Shown one piece after another: positions 1 to 4,870 of a stretch of DNA of 5,112 nucleotides. Source of the DNA: an uncultured Acidobacteriota bacterium. GTDB taxonomy: Bacteria > Acidobacteriota > Thermoanaerobaculia > UBA5066. The stretch is taken from the NCBI GenBank assembly GCA_937902605.1, contig CALFNC010000220.1:1-5112 (forward strand), given 5' to 3'. The notes under the pieces are model-generated. The model saw nothing but the letters and a program-made list of their open reading frames with translations. It was not told where the DNA came from and did not search any database. Each line of letters opens with the position of its first letter. Positions within the stretch are counted from its first letter, which is position 1. The position numbers and the translations under genes are program-made.

Positions 1-90
1 CGATGTCCCTGCTGCCTCAGACCACCACCCGTAGAACCTCTCGATCTCACTAACCATCCAATGTTTTTAACACAGTAGTACTATCCTCTA

Positions 91-119
91 TTGACTTCTT
101 CTTTGGGTGACGACATATT
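91..119 (+). promoter_or_regulatory. Candidate sigma-70-type promoter (distal)
   Basis: TTGACT at 91-96 matches 5 of 6 bases of the -35 consensus. After a 17-bp spacer, CATATT at 114-119 matches 4 of 6 bases of the -10 consensus. A start of transcription near 125-127 would leave a leader of about 235 nt before the gene at 363 and would place the short ORF at 141 at its very beginning. It lies in the A+T-rich part of the window, where such matches arise more easily by chance. The assignment assumes a standard housekeeping sigma factor. Confidence 0.4.
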
Positions 120-140
120 ACATCATTGGAGGGCATTGTT

Positions 141-191
141 ATGGGATGCTGTCTGAAGCTTCCAATGGCAGGTCTCCAGGAATTCCTTTAG
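141..191 (+). CDS. Possible 16-aa leader peptide
   Basis: An ATG at 141 opens a 16-codon frame reading MGCCLKLPMAGLQEFL and ending in TAG at 189-191. A Shine-Dalgarno-like GGAGGG sits at 128-133 with a 7-nt gap to the ATG, which is ideal spacing. The frame lies just downstream of the promoter candidate at 91-119 and is followed by segments able to form a long-range stem (195-202 with 250-257). This layout resembles a leader peptide of an attenuator. It is only 16 codons, has no recognised homologue, and the initiation signal may be chance. The Cys-Cys pair at residues 3-4 is the only compositional oddity. Confidence 0.22.
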   Translation: MGCCLKLPMAGLQEFL

Positions 192-194
192 TTC

Positions 195-257
195 CCCGGA
201 GACTCTTTGTCGGCTTGGAATCCTTCTGCTAGGACCGCTGAGTTGCGATTCTCCGGG
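195..257 (+). promoter_or_regulatory. Long-range inverted repeat in the leader
   Basis: CCCGGAGA at 195-202 is perfectly complementary to TCTCCGGG at 250-257. The 47 nt enclosed include a smaller complementary pair, TCCT at 221-224 with AGGA at 231-234. If the distal promoter is used, the transcript could fold here into a stem with an internal hairpin right after the possible leader peptide. No known riboswitch core was recognised. Confidence 0.25.
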
Positions 258-259
258 CG

Positions 260-286
260 TTGATTTAGCGCGTCGTGCGCTATAAG
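260..286 (+). promoter_or_regulatory. Candidate proximal promoter with a dyad in its spacer
   Basis: TATAAG at 281-286 matches 5 of 6 bases of the -10 consensus, and TTGATT at 260-265 keeps the TTGA of the -35 consensus, with a short 15-bp spacer. A perfect inverted repeat, TAGCGC at 266-271 and GCGCTA at 277-282 around a 5-nt centre, fills the spacer and runs into the -10 box. This position suits an operator bound by a dimeric repressor or an activator. Transcription would begin near 293, leaving about 70 nt before the start codon at 363. The spacing is suboptimal, so activation or chance are both possible. Confidence 0.35.
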
Positions 287-350
287 CCACGTCATGAATC
301 ACGCGATCGCGATCTTCGCCTGTCTTCGAATACAAGACCTTGATGACATG

Positions 351-358
351 GGGAGGAG
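351..358 (+). promoter_or_regulatory. Ribosome binding site of the C45-like gene
   Basis: The purine run GGGAGGAG contains the core GGAGG, ending 6 nt before the ATG at 363. It decides the start: the upstream in-frame ATG at 294 has no comparable site and would place 23 extra residues in front of an otherwise canonical signal peptide. The in-frame ATG at 348 lies immediately before the purine run. Confidence 0.85.
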
Positions 359-362
359 AAAC

Positions 363-1994
363 ATGAAAACTATTACCCTGGCAAGGAAGCTGCTCGTTCT
401 AACCGCCGCAGCGGCATTCGCTGCTTCCGGCTGGTCTGTCAGTGCGCAGACCCTTGCTCTTGACACGTCTTCGAATCGCCCTCTTGCTCTTGACACGTCT
501 TCGAATCGCCATCCCACCCCCCTCACGTGGACCGGCTACAACAAGAACCTCTCAGCCTATTTCAGATACTGGGGCTACCCCAGCTATGCAGCGCATCCGA
601 GGTTCCTCGGGTCGCTGACTGGCTCCTGGGAGCAGATCGGCGAGCAGTACGGCCGGGGAGCGGGGGATCTCATTCGCATGGTCTTCGAGGGCTGGTACAT
701 GGAAACGGTGCAGACACAGGGGAGCACCGCGGCCATGCTCGACTACGTGCACCAGGTCGAGGCCTACTACAAGACCTTGGTGCCCGAGGCTCTCGACCTC
801 ATGGCCGGGATCGCGATCGGGGCAAGCACGGAGCTCGACAAGTCGCCCCTGGCCGGCCTGATGACTCACTACGAGAAGATCATGATGATCAACTGCTACT
901 TCGGGCTGGGGGTCGCGCCTCCCGTGAAAACGCCAAGCCAGATGGCCTTGCCGCTGTTCCAGGGTAGCGTAGACGACGTCTTCCAGAAAGAAGAAGGCTG
1001 CAGCGGAGCGGTGATCCTCGGGAAAGGCACGGCGGACGGAAAGGCCATCCACGTCAGCTCCGAGGACCAGCACTTCTTCCCGCAAGAGTACCTGGTCACG
1101 TACGTCGTCCATCCGAGCGATCCGAATGCCCACACGTACACGGTGACTGACACGGCCGGGGAGATCGGCAGCCAGACCGGGATGAACGACCAGGGTGTGG
1201 TCGTCAGCGGCTACGCCGGAGGAGGCTCCGGCATCGGTCCGAGGAGGGCCGGGCTCGACTGGCAGGTGGGAGTCTGGTACGCGACCGCGTTCTCCGACAC
1301 CGCGCAGAAGGCGGTCGAGCTCTTGACGGTCGGCAGGCCGTCTTACAGGCAGGCGTCCGGCAAGAAGATCGTCATCGGGAAATGCGGCACGGGAGTCAAC
1401 TGGGTCGCTTCAGATACGCAAAAGGCCTTCGTGGTCGAGAGCATTCCCGCTGACCTGAACGGAGTGGCCCGCTATGCGATCAGGGTCCCCGGGCAGACAG
1501 GCGAGGAAGGCGACTACATCGCTTCCACGAACAACGTCGAGGCGAAGGACAGCTACAACGAGGACAACGTCTACGACCCGGGTCATCCCATGAGCCAGCA
1601 CGGAAGCGCCTTCACCAATCCGGTCTACGGGCTGGGCGTGAACGGTGGTAGTGGGACCCGGTTCATCACCTATATGAACCTCATCAAGCTGAACTACGGC
1701 CACATCACCCCGGAGATGGTGCAAGGGTGGCGGACAGCGCACTACACCTATGACGTGAATGGCGTCAAGCACGACACGCTGACCATCCCGGGCTACGGGG
1801 ATGTCTCCCCGCACCTGGCGGTCGGCACGCTCTGCGCGCACACGAGGGCCGGGATCGGATTGGAGGGCTGGAAGGGATCCAACACCTACGTGAGCGTCGC
1901 CGTGCCCAACGACCTGACGATCTTCCGGGTCGTGGGACGAGCTTGCGACTGGGTGGGACCCTGGGATTCCTTGAACCTCAACTACCTTCCCTAG
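363..1994 (+). CDS. Exported C45-like Ntn hydrolase / acyltransferase
   Basis: A 543-aa protein with an N-terminal signal peptide: Lys and Arg at residues 2, 8 and 9, a hydrophobic core at 10-23, and likely cleavage after SVSA at residue 28. Residues 31-50 are two near-identical copies of LALDTSSNR followed by P or H. From about residue 83 the pattern fits family C45 of Ntn hydrolases (acyl-CoA:6-APA acyltransferase-like): a G-x-x-x-x-x-G-x-x-x-G helix start (83-99), a PEALDLMAGIAIGAS helix (141-155), then EGCSGAVILG at 211-220 followed by GTADGKAIH, the typical nucleophile block. Cys213 would be the catalytic residue, exposed by self-cleavage between Gly212 and Cys213. GMNDQGVVVSG (273-283), a late VNWVASD segment (345-351) and the STNN segment (388-391) match later family landmarks. 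Such enzymes hydrolyse or transfer amide-linked acyl groups; the substrate here is unknown. The signal peptide implies work outside the cytoplasm. The gene stands alone, with a hairpin 19 bp after its stop codon. Family placement is from motif reading and the exact subfamily is uncertain. Confidence 0.75.
   Translation: MKTITLARKLLVLTAAAAFAASGWSVSAQTLALDTSSNRPLALDTSSNRHPTPLTWTGYNKNLSAYFRYWGYPSYAAHPRFLGSLTGSWEQIGEQYGRGAGDLIRMVFEGWYMETVQTQGSTAAMLDYVHQVEAYYKTLVPEALDLMAGIAIGASTELDKSPLAGLMTHYEKIMMINCYFGLGVAPPVKTPSQMALPLFQGSVDDVFQKEEGCSGAVILGKGTADGKAIHVSSEDQHFFPQEYLVTYVVHPSDPNAHTYTVTDTAGEIGSQTGMNDQGVVVSGYAGGGSGIGPRRAGLDWQVGVWYATAFSDTAQKAVELLTVGRPSYRQASGKKIVIGKCGTGVNWVASDTQKAFVVESIPADLNGVARYAIRVPGQTGEEGDYIASTNNVEAKDSYNEDNVYDPGHPMSQHGSAFTNPVYGLGVNGGSGTRFITYMNLIKLNYGHITPEMVQGWRTAHYTYDVNGVKHDTLTIPGYGDVSPHLAVGTLCAHTRAGIGLEGWKGSNTYVSVAVPNDLTIFRVVGRACDWVGPWDSLNLNYLP
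453..512 (+). repeat. 30-bp tandem duplication within the C45-like gene
   Basis: Positions 453-480 are repeated exactly at 483-510, a 28-bp perfect match at a 30-bp period. The flanking bases differ at single positions. Being a multiple of three, it keeps frame and doubles a ten-residue segment just after the predicted signal-peptide cleavage site. The near-identity of the DNA, including silent positions, argues for a recent slippage or duplication rather than selection of a protein repeat. Confidence 0.95.
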
Positions 1995-2013
1995 CTCAAT
2001 TGCCTGAAGATGA

Positions 2014-2035
2014 GGGGGCACCGAGCAGTGCCCCC
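2014..2035 (+). terminator. Terminator-like hairpin after the C45-like gene
   Basis: GGGGGCAC at 2014-2021 pairs perfectly with GTGCCCCC at 2028-2035 around a 6-nt loop, and an A-T pair extends the stem outward. It begins 19 bp after the stop codon at 1992-1994, where a terminator is expected. There is no run of T after the stem, only TT, so termination by the intrinsic mechanism may be weak; the stem could instead protect the mRNA 3' end. Confidence 0.6.
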
Positions 2036-2249
2036 TTCGCCATCCCTGATTCGCCCGGGGGTCCCGTTCTCGAGGAGTCCCCACGGGAGTGGGATTATCC
2101 TTATGCGCACGGCAGGGTGGGTTGACCGCGGCGGTACTGGTGGGCGGCGCGGCTCTCCTGGACCGGGAAGCGGCGGCGAGCTCGGTCGCGCCCGGACCGC
2201 CTGCGCCGCCCCCGCGGAAACACGTTCCGCCACGCACACGTCGGGACCG

Positions 2250-2321
2250 GTCAAATTCGAGAAGCAGGTGCGTCCGATTCTGGAGGTCCGTTGCCAGCTC
2301 TGCCTGTCCGGCGTCAACTAG
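2250..2321 (+). pseudogene. Fragment resembling a planctomycete-type cytochrome c (PSCyt1) segment
   Basis: The frame reads VKFEKQVRPILEVRCQLC and then LSGVN before TAG at 2319-2321. This closely resembles the start of the PSCyt1 domain, where a V/I-RPIL-x-x-x-C-x-x-C-H segment binds haem c. The two cysteines are present (codons at 2292 and 2301), but the haem-ligand His is replaced by Leu (CTG at 2304-2306), and a stop follows four codons later. Reading past the stop gives KYRLATTGRAGFGL, which faintly recalls the R-L-x-x-R segment that follows in intact domains. A signal-peptide-like hydrophobic run lies upstream in another frame (about 2119-2160). The family is typically found in large secreted planctomycete proteins. 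I infer a decayed or truncated copy; the match covers only about 23 residues. Confidence 0.5.
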
Positions 2322-2326
2322 AAATA

Positions 2327-2344
2327 CCGGTTGGCGACAACCGG
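2327..2344 (+). repeat. Perfect hairpin with GCGA loop
   Basis: CCGGTTG at 2327-2333 and CAACCGG at 2338-2344 form a perfect 7-bp stem around the four bases GCGA. In RNA this is a GNRA-type tetraloop, a notably stable form. It lies exactly between the cytochrome-like fragment and the transposase-like fragment, just after the in-frame stop. Its role is unknown; it may be part of a mobile-element end or an isolated accident. Confidence 0.6.
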
Positions 2345-2353
2345 AAGAGCCGG

Positions 2354-2573
2354 ATTCGGGCTGCCGAGCAGCTATTCCGGCACAAGGTCATCCGCCTCCT
2401 GCAGCGAACCGGCCTGCTCGACGAGGACCGCACCCGCCCGCTCCTTTCCTGGCACCACTCCAGCTTCTCGGTCCATAACTTCGTGACCGTGGCAGCCGGC
2501 GACGGCCGCGCCCTCGATGTCCGCCGCTCTGGACCGGTACGAACTGCGCAACCCCGCCAGCCTCGCCCTCTTT
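2354..2573 (+). pseudogene. IS91-type (Y2) transposase remnant, frameshifted
   Basis: In the frame containing 2354, the text AEQLFRHKVIRLLQRTGLL, then LLSWHHSSFSVHN and VTVAAGDGRAL (up to about 2515), matches the block of IS91-type Y2 transposases usually written R-H-K/R-V-L-x-x-L-x-x-x-G-L-L, then L-L-S-W-R-H-S-G-F-S-V-H-N. The next expected part, L-x-R-Y-x-x-R-P/N-P-x-x-L, appears one frame over as ALDRYELRNPASLALF (2526-2573), so a frameshift lies between about 2500 and 2526. The family norm R-H-S-G has become H-H-S-S. About 70 residues of a protein that is normally several hundred residues long survive. The N-terminal zinc-binding and catalytic tyrosine parts are absent. It cannot be functional and marks an old insertion by a rolling-circle element. 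Confidence 0.65.
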
Positions 2574-2755
2574 TGCGGGCGCGAATCAAACTTCCCGCTA
2601 TCCTCTCGTGCGTCCTCCTCCGGAACGGGATCTCGTCATTCGATGAACTCCTCGAATACCTTCGATTCGCCCGCGTCATCCGCGCCGATAACGTGGTTTT
2701 CCGGCAGCTGATGGGAAACGTCCCATCCGGCACCTTTCGAATGCTGTTGTCCGGT
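2570..2755 (+). pseudogene. Fragment resembling the C-terminal half of a radical SAM protein
   Basis: The frame covering 2570-2755 reads LSCVLLRNGISSFDELLEYL, then RFARVIRADNVVFRQLM. This recalls the later strand-helix-strand units of radical SAM barrels of the MoaA/PqqE-like kind, where a strand such as L-S-C-V-L is followed by G-I/V-x-S, a helix with E-x-L-x-Y-x-x-F-A, and then A-D-N-V-V-F-R-E-L-M. The CxxxCxxC cluster that would lie near the N-terminus is not present, and the sequence loses resemblance after about 2715. It overlaps the end of the transposase remnant in a different frame. There is no start codon, ribosome binding site or full-length frame, so I treat it as gene debris. The family call rests on memory of one motif and could be wrong. 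Confidence 0.4.
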
Positions 2756-2772
2756 GTTTCGGTCGAAACCGG
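2751..2772 (+). repeat. Inverted repeat in gene debris
   Basis: CCGGT at 2751-2755 pairs with ACCGG at 2768-2772. Inside, GTTTCG at 2756-2761 is complementary to CGAAAC at 2764-2769, giving two overlapping alternative foldings. It lies at the end of the radical SAM-like fragment. No role is known. Confidence 0.45.
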
Positions 2773-2834
2773 CCTCCCTCGCCGCTTTTTCTGGCGGCTT
2801 TCCTTGCCTCGACGCGGGGGCGGCCGGATAATCT

Positions 2835-2863
2835 CCCCGGTCGTAAATTCGGGATTACCGGGG
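2835..2863 (+). repeat. Inverted repeat upstream of cstA
   Basis: CCCCGGT at 2835-2841 is perfectly complementary to ACCGGGG at 2857-2863, separated by 15 nt. It lies about 87 bp before the cstA start codon. It may be an operator for a dimeric regulator, a weak terminator for read-through from upstream, or chance in a G+C-rich sequence. Confidence 0.4.
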
Positions 2864-2874
2864 CGCCATCATCG

Positions 2875-2910
2875 CTGAGCCTCGGCTCCGTTTCGGAGAC
2901 CCTGGTTCAG
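2875..2910 (+). promoter_or_regulatory. Two-tier hairpin in the cstA upstream region
   Basis: CTGAGCC at 2875-2881 pairs with GGTTCAG at 2904-2910 (six Watson-Crick pairs and one G-U). Inside it, CTCCG at 2886-2890 pairs with CGGAG at 2894-2898 over a 3-nt loop. If transcribed, this forms a stacked stem ending 23 nt before the AGGAGG of cstA, a position suited to control of mRNA stability or translation. CstA of Escherichia coli is known to be controlled after transcription by CsrA, but I see no clear CsrA loop motif (GGA in the loop) here. Confidence 0.35.
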
Positions 2911-2933
2911 AGTTCGACGTCCCGGCCCATATG

Positions 2934-2939
2934 AGGAGG
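2934..2939 (+). promoter_or_regulatory. Ribosome binding site of cstA
   Basis: AGGAGG is a perfect anti-16S match, with 10 nt to the ATG at 2950. It fixes the start: the protein then begins directly with the first membrane segment, as in other CstA proteins. The ATG at 2930 is not in the cstA frame. Confidence 0.9.
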
Positions 2940-2949
2940 AAGGCTCTCG

Positions 2950-4866
2950 ATGAATACCCTCTGGATCGTCGTCATCGCGGTGGCCGTCATTTCGCTCGTC
3001 TACAACTTCTATGCCAAGCGGATCGACCGGGACGTCATCCAAGCGGATAAGAAGAAGGCGACGCCGGCCAAGATGTACATGGACGGCGTCGACTTCATGC
3101 CGACGAGCAAGAACATCCTTTACGGCTACCACTTCAAGTCGATTGCCGCCGCGGGGCCGATCGTCGGTCCCATCACCGCAGCCAACATCTGGGGGTGGTT
3201 CCCCTGCCTGGTCTGGCTCGTCGTTGGCGTCAGCTTCATCGGCTGGGTCAGCGACTACTCCGCGATCATGCTGTCGGTCCGGAACGACGGGAACAGCCTC
3301 AGCGCGATCTCGCACAAGCTGATCGCCCCCCGGACGAGGACGATCCTGTTCGTCTTCATCTTTTTCTACCTGATGCTCATCGCCGGCGCGTTCGTCGGCA
3401 TCCTGGCCGCCATCCTGTCCGCGCGGCCTGACGTCCCGTTCGGCATCGTGATGCTGGCCCTGATGGGCCTTCTCGCCGGACAGATGATGTACCGGTGGAA
3501 GATGGACCTCCTCCTCGTGACCGCGATCGTCGTCGTGGTGACGATCGGTGCGATGGTCGTCGGCCCGTTGGGCCAGAGGAAGGACGAGAAGGGCGCCCTG
3601 GTCCTGGGCCCTGTCGGAGCCGCCGTCGCCTCTTTGAACGCTTCGGTCGACAACCTGAACGGCAAGCAAGCGCTCTTCTCCGTCGAGGATCCGACCGCCG
3701 CCGACCCGCGGATGCCGGTCCCCGGGAAGGACGGGAAGCGCCCGAACACGGCGGCGTTTGACGCGGCCACGGGCCAGATCCGGACGCTCCCAAACTACGT
3801 CTTCTGGATGATCTTCCTCTTCGTGTTCTCCTATCTCGGGGCAAACCTCCCTATCTGGCGGTTCGCTCAACCGGTCAACTACATCGGGTTCTGGATCATG
3901 CTCATCACCATTGTCCTGAGCGCGATCGGCGCTGTCGTGGCGCCGCTAACCGGCGTGCTCGACGCCGGGGGCAGCGCCATCGGGACCTTCGCTCTCCAGG
4001 CTGTGAAAGACCTCGGCTTCTCGGCGCCACAGCCGATGAAGGCATGGCAGCCGCTCTGGCCGATGCTCTTCGTGACGATCGCCTGTGGCGCGGTCTCCGG
4101 CTGGCACGCGCTGGTCGGCTCCGTGGGGACCGCGCGCCAGATCGAGTACGAGACCGACGGCCTCCCCGTCGGTGGCGGCTCGATGTTCGGCGAGTACACC
4201 CTCGGGCTCCTCTCCCTCCTCGCGGTCTCCATCGCGGGAGTCGGCGGCGGCGGCGGCCGGTTCGCGGCGGGCGTCGGTAAGCTGATGTACGCCGGGACCT
4301 TCAAGATGATCCCTGAGGTCTTCGGGACGGCGTTCGGGTTCGGCGCCTTCGTCATCATCGTCCTCACCGTCACGCAGCTCGTCTTCCGCGTCATGCGCGT
4401 GACGCTGACCGAGTGGATCGGCGAGACCGTCCCCCTCGTCCGCAACATGCACGTGGCGAGCATCATCTCGATGGGCCTCACGCTCGCGCTCGTCCTGACC
4501 GGCACCTGGGTCTACCTCTGGCAGCTCTTCGGCTCCGCCAATCAGCTGATGGCGGCCCTGAGCCTCCTCGTCGTGACGGTCTGGCTGAAGTCTGACGGCC
4601 GCAAACCGACGTTCGCCCTTATCCCGATGCTCTTCATGTACGTCACGACCCTCTTCGCCACGATCGTGACGGCCCGGAACCTCTACGCCACGATCGCCTC
4701 GAATCCGAAGATGAGCGGCATGCCGGTGGCGGGCGCGTGGGCCATGATCGTCCTCTCCGTACTCCTCATCATCGCGGCCCTTTTCATCGGGTGGGACGGG
4801 CTGAAGGCGTACCGGAAGTACGGCGGCAAGCAGGCCGCCCCGAAGCCGGCGACCGCGGGCGCATAG
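2950..4866 (+). CDS. cstA: CstA-family carbon starvation transporter (pyruvate/peptide)
   Basis: A 638-aa polytopic inner-membrane protein of the CstA family (TC 2.A.114), known in Escherichia coli for peptide and pyruvate uptake on carbon starvation (CstA) and for pyruvate/H+ symport (BtsT). Family landmarks seen in order: an N-terminal membrane segment (4-20), ATPAKMYMDGVDFMPTSKNI (37-56), the signature GYHFKSIAAAGPIVGPITAA (59-78), WVSDYSAIMLSVRNDG (99-114), LPIWRFAQPVNY (300-311), SGWHALVGSVGTARQI (383-398) and LFGSANQLMAALSL (526-539). About 14 hydrophobic segments are visible. It is shorter than the 701-aa E. coli protein, mostly at the C-terminus, which ends in an Ala/Lys/Pro-rich tail. 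Residues 207-281 form a long hydrophilic loop between two membrane segments, larger than the short loop I expect there. The gene stands alone on the + strand; no YbdD-like small partner follows, and a convergent gene ends 4 bp beyond its stop. Two dyads lie upstream. The substrate is not decided by sequence. Confidence 0.95.
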   Translation: MNTLWIVVIAVAVISLVYNFYAKRIDRDVIQADKKKATPAKMYMDGVDFMPTSKNILYGYHFKSIAAAGPIVGPITAANIWGWFPCLVWLVVGVSFIGWVSDYSAIMLSVRNDGNSLSAISHKLIAPRTRTILFVFIFFYLMLIAGAFVGILAAILSARPDVPFGIVMLALMGLLAGQMMYRWKMDLLLVTAIVVVVTIGAMVVGPLGQRKDEKGALVLGPVGAAVASLNASVDNLNGKQALFSVEDPTAADPRMPVPGKDGKRPNTAAFDAATGQIRTLPNYVFWMIFLFVFSYLGANLPIWRFAQPVNYIGFWIMLITIVLSAIGAVVAPLTGVLDAGGSAIGTFALQAVKDLGFSAPQPMKAWQPLWPMLFVTIACGAVSGWHALVGSVGTARQIEYETDGLPVGGGSMFGEYTLGLLSLLAVSIAGVGGGGGRFAAGVGKLMYAGTFKMIPEVFGTAFGFGAFVIIVLTVTQLVFRVMRVTLTEWIGETVPLVRNMHVASIISMGLTLALVLTGTWVYLWQLFGSANQLMAALSLLVVTVWLKSDGRKPTFALIPMLFMYVTTLFATIVTARNLYATIASNPKMSGMPVAGAWAMIVLSVLLIIAALFIGWDGLKAYRKYGGKQAAPKPATAGA

Positions 4867-4870
4867 GAGC

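Larger units (their letters stand above)
1..362. other. A+T-richer upstream region of the C45-like gene
   Basis: This stretch holds no gene that I can support with confidence. Its base composition is visibly more A+T-rich than the coding regions to its right, especially positions 54-180. It contains two promoter candidates (91-119 and 260-286), a possible short leader peptide (141-191), an 8-bp inverted repeat separated by 47 nt (195-202 with 250-257), and a dyad (266-282); these are listed separately. Positions 1-53 are open in one frame to a TAA at 51-53 and could be the tail of an upstream gene, but the 16 residues are too few to judge. Confidence 0.6.
1995..2949. other. Gene-poor region with decayed gene fragments
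   Basis: No intact gene is supported over these 955 bp. The open frames have mixed codon use and switch phase, unlike the neighbouring genes. Three short stretches resemble known protein families in different frames (2250-2321, 2354-2573 and 2570-2755) and are listed separately. A terminator-like hairpin lies at 2014-2035, and further inverted repeats lie at 2327-2344, 2751-2772, 2835-2863 and 2875-2910. The last 70 bp serve as the upstream region of the transporter gene, but no clear promoter was found for it. The stretch between 2040 and 2240 shows nothing identifiable beyond a weak hydrophobic, signal-peptide-like run in the frame starting at 2089. Confidence 0.7.

Noticed and set aside
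304..314. GCGATCGC palindrome like the cyanobacterial HIP1 repeat
   Set aside because: A single copy in a G+C-rich window, with no other sign of a cyanobacterium; most likely chance.
123..335. Minus-strand open frame of 70 codons in the leader region
   Set aside because: No ribosome binding site or family match was seen, and its composition looks random. It overlaps the promoter candidates of the gene at 363.
294..362. Upstream in-frame ATG at 294 as start of the C45-like gene
   Set aside because: It would add 23 residues in front of a complete signal peptide and lacks a ribosome binding site, whereas the ATG at 363 has an excellent one.
552..1133. Minus-strand open frame of 193 codons
   Set aside because: It is fully antisense to the C45-like gene, whose signal peptide, ribosome binding site and family motifs are clear.
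1410..2237. Minus-strand open frame of 275 codons running past the end of the C45-like gene
   Set aside because: Most of it is antisense to the C45-like gene; its part beyond 1995 is low-complexity Gly/Pro/Arg text, with no motif and no convincing start signal.
2450..2466. sigma-54-like TGGCAC with GC at the right distance
   Set aside because: The -12 half lacks TTGC, and the site lies within the transposase remnant nearly 500 bp from any start codon.
2791..2807. sigma-54-like promoter (TGGCGGC followed by TTGC) upstream of cstA
   Set aside because: The distance between GG and GC is 11 rather than the strict 10, and it lies more than 140 bp before the start codon.
2869..3870. Minus-strand open frame of 333 codons
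   Set aside because: It lies opposite cstA, and its product is dominated by Arg, Asp, Glu, His and Gly, the typical shadow of a membrane-protein gene with high GC3. It has no family resemblance.
3879..4505. Minus-strand open frame of 208 codons
   Set aside because: It is antisense to cstA and rich in Pro, Thr, Arg and Met, with no recognisable motif; a shadow of the real gene.
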